Shown one piece after another: positions 44,945 through 57,687 of a DNA stretch of 64,000 bases. Under the pieces are notes generated by a model that was given only the letters and a program-made list of their open reading frames with translations, did no database searches and was not told where the DNA came from. Both the position numbers and the translations under genes were made by a program. Source of the stretch: Zarea fungicola (lineage: Eukaryota; Ascomycota; Sordariomycetes; Hypocreales; Cordycipitaceae); contig FWCC01000247.1 in NCBI GenBank assembly GCA_900169235.1, positions 1 through 64,000 on the forward strand, read 5' to 3'. Each line of letters starts with the position of its first letter. Positions within the stretch are counted from its first letter, which is position 1.

Positions 44945-45481
44945 GGGCCAGCAAGCGGGGAAGTTGGTGTATTTCTACTGGTACTTTGGGAACGGAATTC
45001 CGTAGATGCTCCGCCCCGGTTTGCCCAGGTCAGTCCTCGGTAACTACAATATTCTGTAAAATCGGGCTATTTTGTAACGCGTTTGCATCCATCTTAGCGC
45101 ATGCCTCCTGACTAACCTGGAAGCCATTAGTTGGTTTTTTGCGTCACTTCGCAGTATACTTCAACTCGATCTATCTATTTCTTTACAAGAGCATGTCCGC
45201 CAGCGCCGAGTGTGACATTCCTCTAATAAAGAGTTTGTTGCGCAATAAAGGGTAAAGGAAGGAGAGACGGCAATTGAGAACACGCGTTGTACCTGATTTG
45301 CTTCATGCTACTTCAATGCCACCATTCCGTCATCGGGGAGTAAAGCACAAAAGTGTTCAAGTACAAGGCGTTGAACAAATTAACGTGTACATTTTGTTGT
45401 TGGTCTTTCCCTCTTTGGACTTTGCGAAGTACCCGCTAATGAGCTGGTAGAGTACATCTGTGGTCTGTATCCCAAGACAAG
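44945..45481. other. upstream region of the epoxide hydrolase
   Basis: No other gene seen in these 537 bp. AT-richer toward the right. Confidence 0.35.
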
Positions 45482-45700
45482 TTTGACGTCCTCAACTATG
45501 GCTGTGCTGCAGATGGTGTAGTCGTGGGAATTTCAGTCCGCACACTATGAACAAGTCATTTGCGCTTGTTTATCCAGAGACGCGTTTGGGCGGCATGACG
45601 GCCGCAGGGTTTGGCTGGGCCACCCAGAGCATGGTAGCGCCATAGGTGGTATTGCGCGAGAAATTATCAGAAGGTACACATACTCCGAAACCTGATGGTG
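45482..45700 (+). pseudogene. relic of an FAD-dependent oxidoreductase
   Basis: Pieces in successive frames read FDVLNYGCAADGVVVGISV (a decayed dinucleotide-binding strand-turn-helix), then KSFALVYPETRLGGMTAAGFGW, then IGGIAREIIRRY. This order is that of the FAD-dependent oxidoreductase family with GGMT..G.GW. Two frame shifts separate the pieces, and nothing further of the roughly 550-residue family is nearby. Confidence 0.5.
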
Positions 45701-45831
45701 CCTGGACGAACGAGACGTCAGCTAGCTAGTTGAAGAACAAGATCTAGTGGACATTCGACTCCATATTTCGGAATTCATCTTACTGGATTGGATGAGGGTG
45801 GGCAAAATCGAGAATAATCGCGGCGAGACAT

Positions 45832-46515
45832 TCAGTAATGGCTCTGGCGCTGCTCTGGCGCTGAAAAAGACCAGACATCGCCTCCAAGATCAAGACCGGA
45901 AAACATTGGGAAGCTTTCATCTTCATCGACGCTAGCTACGGCGCGGATTTTATGGCTGTCATTAATATTTCCTTTAGGATCGGAAGCAAAAGTAACAGAG
46001 ACTTTGATGACTGGCTCACTGGTATCTGAATCGCAGAAACTTTTATTACATGGGTCTTGACTCTTTTGTGAGAAAGGAAGGACCAGCACCGGCCTCATTG
46101 CGGGAGTTGAGCGCGCTGTGCCAGCAGTGCCAATGGTATCAACGGCGCGTTTCGGTAGCCTACAGTCATTCAACTATGGACTGTGTCTTGCAGCGGAAAA
46201 GAACAACCAGATTCCTCTTTCAAACCAGCACACGGACGTCTGTAGAGAGACCTTGAAGTTGTGCATGCAACGGGTTTGTTTGCTCGACTGTTGATGCATA
46301 CTCTTGAGACTGATTCCAACTTGTTGGGCGATATGAGCACGGATAGGATGGATGGCAACTACAACCATGCAAATGGAGCCACGTATTTCAATGTATCCGG
46401 CGAGGAGCACATCATCATTGTTCAGCGGCAATAGCTCTACACCGAGAACTATTTCTGGCTTTATCCAACCACCACAGGGCTCCAAATGTAACTCGAGATT
46501 TGGTTGGATGATCAC
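45832..46515 (-). other. two adjacent minus-strand frames of unknown protein
   Basis: 46515-46174 encodes 113 codons (LELHLEPCGGWIKPEIVLGVELLP) and 46173-45832 another 113 (PVIKVSVTFASDPKGNIN...FSGLDLGGDVWSF). Both are rich in beta-type segments and directly abut, which suggests one decayed gene with a frame change. No family recognised. Confidence 0.2.
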
Positions 46516-46519
46516 TTTG

Positions 46520-47085
46520 GGTATTCAAAAGATGATTGGAACAATGATGGTAATTGGCCGTATCTGCTCTACGTACGAGTGTTCGCGCATGAAGCCCGCG
46601 CGCACGATGAGGCAACGCGCAATACGCAGAAGCGGAAACGTTTGGCCGACATCGTAACAGGACTTTATTCTTACCCTCTTAGTGTTCATGGGATAGGAAG
46701 ATTTGTTATTGACAACTAAATATACAATAAAGGCATCACTCTCGAAGTAATTCCCGGTTTGGTATAATAACGTAAAGGCTGTCAATGATGGAATTGGCAA
46801 TTTCATCAGTACAATCACCATGAGAAGAACACATCTTACATTGCAAGTATAGGAAAAGCAGAAACTTTCTTGGTTAATAGCTGCTGATGAAAAGGTGTTT
46901 TCTATCGTCGACTCACGCATGTGCTGATACACTCTGTGATTGTAAATATACACGCCGGGTGTGGATTCCCCAGGCTCTCTCGACGGCCGTACGGAATGAG
47001 TGATACCCGCGGGAAGCAGTTGCCAGTCGCATGCAAGCATGTTGCAGCACTATTTTTCAGTCTGAAGCCAAAGATGAGGGGTTGG
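46520..47085. other. spacer
   Basis: No supported gene between the unknown minus-strand frames and the MFS exporter's 3' end. Confidence 0.35.
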
Positions 47086-49020
47086 CTATGCGCGCCTGTA
47101 TGACGATTGCTGATGTGCCAGCAATCTGTATGAAGCTGCAGAGTACGCCCTTGTTCTTTTGCCCCAAATTAGGAGCAGTATAGGCAGCAGCAGAATGGTA
47201 AAGCACAGCACAACGATGATAATATTCATATTTCGAATGCCCATTTTCTTTATCCATGGAGTGAGTCCAAAGAGGATGCCAATCGAGGCTGCGTTGCGGA
47301 CAAATACGACGCCAACCATAGCAGAGCCGATTATCTAGAGCGCTTGGTATTAGCCCAAACTGGAAGATTTTACGGTCGGAAAAACTGGAAAGCAAACGTA
47401 CATCATGGTATGAGTCCATCGCATAAGATAAAGCAGCGTCATTGATAACATTCAAGCCAAATCCGAATGCACCAAGTCCGACAGCGATGAGTGGCCATGG
47501 AGCCCCCTGCAGCAGAGATCAGTTAGTTTTCGACCGAGAATTTTTTTTTATTTTTTTTGTCTTCTCCTCTCCCGTTTTTTCTTTTTGCTTTTATAAGGTA
47601 ATTACTGCACGTACGTAGCTTATTGTGAGTCCACTCATTAGAATACCGCCAGGCACAACGATTGCCATTGGCAATGCCAACCACAGACGCATTTCAGGCT
47701 CATATACGCCGCCATTTCGTTTTGATAGCCACATTATGAGCTTGTCATTGCCATACCCACCGAAGATAAGGGCCGGAACAGACGTCGCGAACAATGCAAG
47801 ACTCATGAGGCCAACGGAAGATGCGGAGAAGTTGTATGGTGGCTTGAACAGGTACGTTGACATGACGGACGCAATGACTGCAAAGCAAATTGAGAGGGTC
47901 CCAAATGTAACGGCCGAGTATGCAATGGCAGCAAACTTGAACAATGGTATCAGGGGCCGATAGAATTCTGGCCAGATGGATCCGTTTGTTTTGGTGATTG
48001 TGGCCATTCTTTCACGGTACGTTTTGGGTCGCATGCTTCTGGCGATGGGAGGCGGCGCACTGGAGACATTGGGGGGGTTGGTGGGTAAAGGCGAGTAGGC
48101 AACATTGTCACCTGTAATGGCAGGAGGCTGAAGGTATTCAATGTTGTTGTCGACAGCGCCGACGGAAGGGACGTCGTGGCCGCCCTTGTCTTGTGTTGCT
48201 GGGCGGTCGAGCTCCTGGAGTTCGTGGTCGTCGTCGAGATCGATGGGGATGTACTTGGACTCCTCAAACAAGAAAACAACCATGACAAGATTGATGCCGA
48301 ACAAAATGACGCACCACCACCACATCCACCTCCATCCTTGGCCGTCAACGACATAGCCTGATGCGACTGGTCCGAGGGTGGCGCCTGTGGTTTGGGCAAA
48401 TAAGAACCAGCCATTCATGGCGGCGTGCTCATGCACGAAGAAGACGTCGGCTATGGTAATCTGCGCAATAGTCTCGCTAATAGCACCGCCAAAGCCGGAT
48501 AGAAGATTGCTGGCGATGAAGTCGGCGCGGTTGCGGGTCATGGCAAAGAGGACGCAGGCCACCAGCTGCAATGTTGCGCTGAAGATGTAGAGGGGCCGCC
48601 GGCCGTACTTGTAGACGAGGGGAACAAAGAGAATGCAGCCCAAGGCCAGACCAACATAGTTGTACGCGGTGCCTGCATTCAAAAAGTCAATGGTAAACTT
48701 GAGCTCCTCCTGATAGGCTTGCCAAGCGGCACCGCCGAGGTCAAGTTGGACGAATGTCAGAAATACATAGACATTGACCAGAGTGAAATGGAGAGTCTTT
48801 CTCCGGGTAGACCAGTTGAGCGGGTCATTCGGGTCAGATGTCGGGATGGGGTGCAATGCTGCGGATGAAGAGGCGTCGGCTGTAGTTGTGTGCTGGTTTG
48901 TCAGTGACAGCTGGGTGATGGAGAGGATATCTTGGGGTCACACTAACGATGGCGCAAGTAGACTGTCCCCGGCACCCAGAACTGTTCATCACCCTCTATA
49001 TTCGGGCCAGAGTTTTGCAT
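47086..49020 (-). CDS. MFS multidrug/DHA-type transporter
   Basis: Exons are 49020-48948, 48879-47615, 47506-47402 and 47334-47086, 563 aa. The first exon was added because the long frame lacks an ATG; its GTTAGT donor and CTACAG acceptor join VPGTVYLRH to P-DASSS in frame. The N-terminus has PGTV and SDPNDPLNWS, a hallmark of fungal DHA-type exporters. About 12 hydrophobic segments follow, with YKYGRRPLYIFSATLQLV, GATLGPVASGYVVDGQGWRWMWW and a long hydrophilic central loop at about 230-305. It probably exports small molecules at the plasma membrane. It is the last gene before a 4.4-kb gene-poor stretch. Confidence 0.8.
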
Positions 49021-52000
49021 TGAGGAACGAGCGGGAAATCAACAGGCTTTGTGTTTTGTACCGTTTGGTCTCTGGATTGTGGGCGGCGGTGGTTGGATGG
49101 GATGGGAGCACGCGGCGGATAGATGCGAGTATTAAATGACTCTTGGACAAGAGACAGCATTTGAAAAGTATGGACGCATGAGAGCATCATGTTGCAATCA
49201 TGTCCCTGAACCGAAAAGAGGGATGATGCGCGACATGTGCATGGATCGTGGCCAGCTGAATGATGAACAATCTGGCTTGCAGGAGACGCCCCGCTGCAGC
49301 AGCCAGGACAGCTTCGAGACAGACATCAGACAGCCCACAGAGTAGGCTGCTGTCACGGTCGAGGCTACAATGACCATGGCAGGATAGAGAGTCCGGAATA
49401 ATTCATTTTTGTCTCGGATAAAATGTCACCCTGATGAAAGCAAGACAACACGGCATTTTCTGGGAGGGCTCTTTATCTTTGTTTCTTTTTTTTTTTGGGC
49501 CATCTGCTTGATGGACATCGGATGGACAGCGGATGGACGGATGGGCGGGAAGCCTAAGCCAGCTCTGGTTAGTTGGTTCGTTAGTGGCGGAAAGTGCCCT
49601 TTTACCGCATTCCAGCTGAGAGCCACAGGCCACCACAGCACAGTGCTGGGCCAAGGAACCACTGCACCTCGCTCCCCCCGCAGATTCGATCCCAATCGCC
49701 ATCTTGATCGTTTCTTGTTGTGTAACGAATAAATGGTGTTTATTGTTTCTGTTGTAAAAATTGCCACGAGACTGACATTCTTGCGCTGCTGTTTTCGGGA
49801 GTGTAATTTACATTCCGCAATGGTTCACAGCATGGCATCAGCGCCAGAGGCATGATTCTACAGGTAGTCCCGTTGAACTCATCATGGCCAGTATGCACTA
49901 CCAGTAGACTACGTTACGTCTTACTGTACTCGAGGTGTGAGCGGATCGAGGTTTTAGCTCTATGGTAAAGGCAAATGAAATGCATCAACATCTACTGCGT
50001 GCGTTTGCCACGTATGCGCAGCTTGCCACAATCACGCTGAGTACGACTGGGCGGTTTGTTTGGCTCAGGCTTTGTAGTGGTAGTGTTGATTGGATAGCAC
50101 GGCACAAACTTGGCCTGGGGCTTCGATCCTGTTATTTAGGGTTTCGCGTGTTCCTGCTGCGTCCCTTGTGGTTTTCGTTGCATGCCAGGCTAGAAGGGCA
50201 AATCAAAACCGCGAAATAGCATGAAAACTCAAAATTCAGAATAAAATAACTTACCTTGGACCTCTCTTTTTCTTCTCTCGTTTGACAGAAAGGCTTGTCA
50301 AAATATTGTGCTTCCTGGTCGGCATAAAAATCCAACCTCGTATATAGGGTAGGTTCTAGTTGCATTGAAGCGACCTGGGTGCCAGTTTGTTCTTCCGCTG
50401 GCCATTGGCGTAACGCACCACTGTAATAAGCAAGCAGTCTACCTAAGTAGGTAGGTAGTAACTAGTTCACAGAAACTGGTTCAAAGAGCTCGCCCACTTC
50501 CTCCCGCCAGAAATAATTCCAGACTTCTCATGTCAGTCAGCTCAATTTTTGCTGGCCACAAGATTCGCCTTCAGTGACTTCTCCATCAACTTGACTACAG
50601 TTCTTGCTGTTGCTAGTGCTGTATGCTCCTCTGTCTCTGCTTTCTACTCCATACTCTGCGTCTCGATTCTTTGTCCCCATCGTGCAAGCCAAAACAGTGC
50701 CAGTGAACGGCCGGGTACGTAGACACGCTGCCCGTTACAGCCTCACCAGCCACACCAGCCACTACTGATGATGGAGCCAGCGCCATCCTGGCAATAATAA
50801 CTAATACAACCTGCAGTGAATGTACCTGCAAATTAACGGGGTAACTAGCATTCCCTTCTATTCAACCGGGCAACTCGGCGCTCCGTGACGTGGAACACCC
50901 ACAGACTCAACAGCGTCAATGCTCCATCAGTGGCAGTGGATACGGACGGAGTACTGCGGGAAAACATGACATTAGCAGACCGACCACACACGTACCAGTA
51001 AATTGTAGCCAACACAAGATTATGTATGGAGCTATTCATGGGGAATAAATGGAGTTGCTCTATAATATCCTGCTCATTCCTCCGCGTGACCTTTTATTAT
51101 AAGATCATTTTCCACCTCGTTTGTGGAGACTGCACTTCTGCCAGCGGAGTAACTGTGATTTAGAAAGGATTCCCGGCACCATAGCCTGCAAGATTGACAG
51201 GGACAAGGCAAACCCCAGGAAACTTTAAAATCATTAGAAAATCTTTCTTTCGCCTGTACAAGCATCATTCGGCCCATTGCCGGCCTTTAATTGCCTCGCT
51301 TTCTCTCCTGTCTAGAAATGCGGTTTTATCAACACCCGTCTTGGCAATACATCGCTTACTTTTGTGACAGTGGACCAATCTCTTTTATTATATTTCCTTA
51401 ATCGCCCAAGTACATTTGCAATGCCTGCTTAGCCTCGGCCTCTTCGTCGGCAGATTGTGGATTGGTCAAGTGTTGGGGTTCTCGATCCCTGGGGTCTCCG
51501 CTACCGGCACCAAGGTGTAGGTTTTTTGCATAATTTTTTTCTCGGTGGGCGACGGCAAAGTTGCCGAGTTGAGCTCAAGCTCAAGAACCCACCGGCAATC
51601 CCCAGCACCGATGCGTACCAGTACATAGCTACAGCAACCTCAAGTCGACTTCCCATATCACCCTAAGCACCAGTACAAGCATTCGTGTGTTTTCCACGTT
51701 TACCATTTAATATTGAATATTCAATACTATGGCGTTATTCCCTTTCTTTGCGTTTTTTCGTTTCATATCGTACCATCTTACAATAAAAAGGTCCACTGTA
51801 CTCCGTACTCCGTAATAAATAATACATTTAGTACAAAAAAGTTATTCTGATCTGGGGCCAATAAACCCTGACGTAATTAAAGTCACACCCAAGGCAGGCA
51901 AATTCCTCGGCCAACACTCCACCGCCGTCGAACCGGCGGAACTTGGCTTCCACAGCAGAAACGTGGCTGGTGACGCTCGATGGCGGCTGACGAGGGCTGA

Positions 52001-53412
52001 CCACAGTCCGTCATAATCTGGCGCAACAGGATCTAGCTGCTCTGGGCTCGCTCTGGTTGCCTTTGACATCCAACATTCATCAACTAGTCACTATTTAGAA
52101 AGTCGTAGGACACACAAAGTTGAGCCTACCGAAGAGCTGCTGCCCAAGAGCCCCATGCTTTTATGTATTGCACAAATGAAGCTGGAGCCAGGGTGGAGTT
52201 GGCCGTCTTTTCATACTGGGTACATATGTATGTATACCAGTAATTGCGGGTTTTTTTTTTAAACTGTCATGACACCTCCCCCGTCAAGCTGTCAAGCTGC
52301 CCGTGGGGGATCTCACTCGTGATTAATCGTGCAAATTCAACGGTGGAGAGACTACACCACATATCCATGTATCTGTTGGGAGTTTATTAGACGCCAAGTG
52401 GAATTCTATTCGGGCCGTGGACTCGCCAGTGTAACTCTTTTCGCTTTCCTACAAATGAAACTGCCGCCTCGACGCGAACTGGTAATGCTCCATGGGCCAC
52501 CTCACGCAGTAATAGTGGGCTGACGCACCACTCCAGGAAAAGTAACATTAGGGAATTGCCTCAATGCGTCTACCCCAACGCTGTGCCAACCCCGAGCGGA
52601 AGCTTGCAACCTGATGATCAGAGTTCAATACCCAGTACGACCTACTCCGCCGTACAGGGAACCCCGGTTCGTGCTGGAGAGCTGCACCTTCACTCCAACC
52701 CTTGGTTTTCTCGCAGGGCATTCCGGAACGGTGAAATCTACAAAACGGAATGCAACACCACCAACCGTCAGCCACGCATCTTCTCCCCCTCCATCCCCCA
52801 CCAATTTTTTTTTTTTTTTTTTTNNTTTTTTTTTTTTTTTTGCAATAGCAGGTCGGACAAGCCGCCGGGCAACCCAGCCGGGTTGCATCAACCGAAGCTG
52901 ATCGCCAAGCCACAATTGCGGAAAACCGGGTTTGACTAGGTTAGTGTCCCCCGCACAAATGGCAGTATTTCGGACCTATCGTCGGGGAAATTTCAAGCCA
53001 TGCTACGGAGTATTAACTAAGATGTTGCGTGCGGGCGTAAAGTTGCCCAAATTGATGGTCTAAGCGTGATAGTCTGGACATCACAATGCCCATTTTGAAG
53101 GCAAAAAGTACAAGTGGATAGTAGCGCACGACAGAGAGTGGGAAGAGTCCCAAGCAAGCTAATACGCTATTGGACGAGGGTATGTATTGCCACATTTACC
53201 GGCAGTTGACTCTCCTAAAAAAAAAGTTCTAGAAAACCACGCCCGCAACGGGAGCCTGATCAGCACAACCGTGCTGAACGGCCGGGGGGAGAGGGGGGGG
53301 AGGTGATGACGTCCCAGCTGAGGCTGACGTCTGGCCCAGAGATGAATAAAAGGTAGGTATACTCCGCGGGAAACCAAATATCTTTTCAACCACCCTCAAT
53401 TAGCTGCCTGGC
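49021..53412. other. 4.4-kb gene-poor stretch
   Basis: No gene supported. Several frames of 60-113 codons overlap each other without motifs. The TACTCCGTACT motif occurs near 51800. A poly-T tract with two undetermined bases lies at 52805-52841. Confidence 0.5.
52805..52841. repeat. poly-T tract interrupted by NN
   Basis: A homopolymer of about 35 T with two N at 52824-52825. This is probably an assembly ambiguity or contig join. Confidence 0.85.
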
Positions 53413-56400
53413 ATGATTGCTCCGGTATGTGGTCAGCAACAATTGCTCATCGATTTGCAGTCGCACTAACATGCGCCTAGATTACTCAATTGGCGGCGGC
53501 CCTCGCGCTGCTTGGCACTGCGACAGCTTCCGATGATAGAATCTCAAGAGCCCTACACCATGTCGAAGCTCGTGCCGCAAAAGATCCCAAATCCAGCCCC
53601 TACGTGTACGACACTGCTTTCGCGGGAGTCACCTGGGATGTTCGCAATTGGCGATTGGCTAGCACTGTCCTGGACCAGGGACACTACCAATCCCGTGGCT
53701 CAGTGGCCAACGGCTACATTGGTCTGAATGTGGCTGGCGCTGGTCCATTCTTCGAACTCGACACCCCAGTCAATGGCGATGACATCAATGGCTGGCCGCT
53801 CTTCTCCCGCCGCCAAACATTTGCTGGTCTCGCCGGCTTCTGGGACCAGCAGGAGAGAGGTAATGCCAGCACCAACTTTGCCTGGCTGGATCAGTATGGT
53901 GGAGAGAGCTTCATCTCCGGTATTCCGCATTGGGGCGGAATCATCCTTGATGTAGGAAACGGAGCGTACCTCAATGCCTCGGTCGACGAGAAAACAATCT
54001 CCAACTACACAACCACATACGACTACAAGGCTGGTGTGCTGTCGTGGAAGTACACATGGTCCCCGAAATCTCACGCAAGCAAGTTTAACATCCAATTTGA
54101 CTTGTTCGCCCACAAACTGGACATCAACACTGCCGTTGTTCGCTTGTCCGTCGAGCCTTCATCTGACACCAATGCGACCATTGTGAATGTCCTCGATGGC
54201 TACTCTGCTGTTCGCACCGATTTCGTTGACTCTGGTGTCAAAGACGACTTTATTTACTCTGCAGTCAAACCACTGGGAGTAAACGTTACTGCCTACGTCT
54301 TTGCCACGCTCGAGTCCAGCCCTGACCACAAATTAGGCCCTGGCAAGCTGACGCATGATCAAGCCTATCTGCACACCAATGACTCTAGCATTGCGCAAAG
54401 CCACAGCATCAGCCTGAAGGCCAGGAAGCGAGTGCATGTCACTAAATATGTCAGTGTTGCGTCAACAGATGCTTTCAAAGACCCCAAGAGTCACGCCCTC
54501 AGCGCTGCCAAGAAGGCTAGAAAGCAAGGGTTTGATGGTCTGCTTCGGTCTCATGTCTCGGAATGGGCGCAAGTGATGCCAGACCACTCTGTAGATGATT
54601 TCACGTCTGAAAATGGAACTCTGCCAAATGAGCCGTCTATTATCGACGATTCGATCATGGCGGTAGTGAATCCGTACTACCTCTTGCAGAACACGGTCGG
54701 CGACAATGCCATCGAGGCCGCTGCTGGTGCTCCACTCAACGAGCATAGCATCTCTGTCGGCGGCCTGACATCAGACTCGTATGCTGGCATGGTGTTCTGG
54801 GACGCCGAAACTTGGATGCAGCCTGGCCTGGTTGCCGCTTTCCCTTCCTCCGCTAAGCGAATTGTCAACTACCGCGTGAATCATTACGCTCAAGCCAAAA
54901 AGAATGCACAGACTGGATATGTAGGGTCCCAAAACCAAACCTTCATGTCTCCAGACGCTGCGCTGTATTCTTGGACTAGCGGTCGAGCTGGAAACTGTAC
55001 TGGAACTGGGCCGTGCTTTGATTATGAGTATCACTTGAATGGTGACATTGGTCTTGCGTTGATCAACCAGTGGGTTGCGACTGGTGACGATAAAACCTTC
55101 CAGGATTCATACTGGCCCATTTACAACTCCATTGCGACGGCATTCGCGGACCTGCTCAAGCCGAATGGAAGCAGCTGGACCATTACCAACATGACTGATC
55201 CTGACGAATACGCCAATCATATCGACGCGGGCGGATATACCATGCCACTCATCTCCCAGACCCTTCAATATGCAAACCAATTCAAGAAACAGTTTGGCGG
55301 CGAGGCAAATGAAACCTGGACAGACATGGCCAACAACGTTCTGATCCTGCGCAGTAACAACATCACACTCGAATATACTACGATGAACAACAGCGTGGCA
55401 GTGAAGCAAGCGGATGTCGTTCTGAACACATTCCCGCTGGACTACACGAAGAATTACAGCCCCCAGGAAGCATTGAATGACCTGGACTACTTCGCGCTCA
55501 AGCAGTCCCCCGACGGCCCGGCCATGACCTACGCAATCTTCTCCATTGTGGCCAACGCCATCTCACCTTCCGGATGTTCTGGATACACGTATGCCAGATA
55601 TTCTTACTCATCGTACGCTCGCGCGCCCTTCTACCAGCTCTCCGAGCAACTGGACGACGACGTAACTACGAATGGCGGAACGCATCCCGCGTACCCATTC
55701 TTGACTGGTCATGGTGGAGCCAATCAAGTTACGCTTTACGGATATCTTGGGCTGCGACTCTTGCCTGACGACATTCTCCACATTGATCCGAACCTGCCAC
55801 CTCAGGTGCCTCAGATCAAATACCGCACCTTTTACTGGCGCGGCTGGCCCATTACAGCATCCGCAAACTATACTCATACGACAATTTCTCGTGCAGTCCA
55901 TGTCAAGCCACTTGATACGGCGGACCAACGGTTTAAGAACACAACGATTGCCGTCAGCGTTGGCCAGACAGGAGGCACCATTACAAAGTATTCGCTTCCC
56001 GTCAACGGCAGCACGGTCATCATACCGAATCGCAAGATTGGTAGCATTCAAACAGCTGCAGGAAACATTGCGCAGTGCCAGCCGGCCACTTCCACAGATG
56101 ACTTTGTTCCTGGCCAGTTCCCTATCAGCGTCGTCGATGGAGCTGCTTCCACAAAGTGGCAGCCCAAGTTTGCAGCCAACCTAAGCTCTGTGACTGTTTC
56201 CTTGCCTGCCGCAGACCAGGGCAAGAGAATTACGGGCTGTTCACTTGACTGGGCCCAAGCACCACCGGATAATTTCACAATGCTATTCCACAACGAGTCG
56301 ACCATTTCAAGCAGCAGCGCCGCCAATAGCGACCTGCACTTCAGCGTCAAGGTTTCCAAGCCGTACGATGCAAACTCCACATCAATTGATGTTATTCAGC

Positions 56401-56567
56401 TGCCTCAGGGCAACAGCACAAATATTACATTCACCGAATATATTGCTGCTTCAAAGTTTGCGACACTTTTCATCCAAGGCAACCAAGCACTTGATGCGGT
56501 TGACCTGGCACATCGCAACGGAACTGGAGCAACCGTTGCGGAGTGGTCTATTTTGACGAGCAACTAA
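53413..56567 (+). CDS. secreted acid trehalase, GH65
   Basis: A 1032-aa glycoside hydrolase. Exon 1 is only 12 nt (53413-53424, MIAP); exon 2 is 53481-56567. The intron (GTATGT/CCTAG, with a CTAAC branch site) was placed because the long frame lacks an ATG and joining gives a clean signal peptide (ITQLAAALALLGTATAS). GH65 features are WDAETWMQPGL in substrate binding, DPDEYANHIDAGGYTM holding the catalytic Glu, DYFALKQSPDGPAMTYAIFS and GGTHPAYPFLTGHGGANQVTLYGYLGLR. There are many N-glycosylation sites (NXT/S), especially toward the C-terminus. It splits extracellular or vacuolar trehalose to glucose. This is the best-preserved large gene of the window. Poly-T/NN ambiguities lie on both sides. 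Confidence 0.9.
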
Positions 56568-57687
56568 AGTACATTGGAAGAAACGAATATATGAAACACC
56601 CAGAATAGCTTTAATGAATAGCTTTAATAAATTATGTTGCCTGAAAGACTCTGAAACAGCCTAGACGATCCATTGACGGCTCAACTGCGAGAGCGTAATT
56701 TTTGTCATGGCTAGATGACGTTTCTGTGATGCTTAGGCACCATGGACAGCCCGTTTTCTTTCTTGCTTTCTTTTTTTTTTTTTTTTNNTTTTTTTTTTTT
56801 TTTTTTTTTCGATTGCCCAACAAGCTGCAGTCTTACATCTCATAGCATGGCAGGCCTGCAATGCCCATTTGGTAATCCGCCTTGACCGCTAAATAACAAA
56901 CCGCCAGTGTACGCAAACGTCTTCGAGCCAAACTATGGCAAAAATCGGAATGACGGTGTCCTGGTAAGTCACTTCGCGGTACCACGAGGCCACTCCTGAG
57001 GTACTCTGACAAGCAACCAAATCTTACATTACGATCCTGTGTCTGCTACTGGCACCGCTCATGTCACAGGGCCACGTATACTGTTGCTAAGAATACAACA
57101 TATAAAATATCCAATGTACGATTTTCCAGAATATATTAATTGCAATAGCCCGTATATTTATGCCTTTCATATCTTTCAATCCAAACTGTGCTTGTGTCGT
57201 GCTCGTTTCTTGGCAACGACAAAGTCTTGAGGCACTGTATTTAGGCGAGACAGACCTAACAGACCTCCTGAAAATAAATAGTTGGAGCGTATCAGCAAGC
57301 TTGCCTAGTAGTCCCCTACGGTTGGTGACCATCGGCCACTATGTATAGCCCGTAACCAAGTTCTACCAACTACGTAAGGTACCTACCTACCTTTAGCGCT
57401 TACAGCGTCTGCAAGCTGTAATGCTTGCCTGTAAAATAGCCCACACCTCCTAAATGCCCGAACGCTCAGCGCTGGAGGCACAGCGGGCACATATCTGCGG
57501 GCAGACCTACACCGGCTCGCATTAGCTGCTTATTTTTAATGGCAATAGCGAGGCAATGCCCTGAGCGTGATACCATAATATGGGCTGTCAGCATTTACGT
57601 CTCCCACAGAATGAATTTGAAAAACTCTGCCTCCCCATCATCCCCAAACTCTCACGACCAGTGAAGCTCGAGTCTTTCTGTAGTACC
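56568..57687. other. spacer with the second poly-T/NN tract
   Basis: No gene. At 56771-56809 a poly-T run holds two N at 56787-56788. The remainder shows no supported frame. Confidence 0.45.

Noticed and set aside
49350..49365. CTGTCACGGTC resembling the solo LTR start
   Set aside because: Similarity covers only about 11 bp and no LTR end or target duplication follows.
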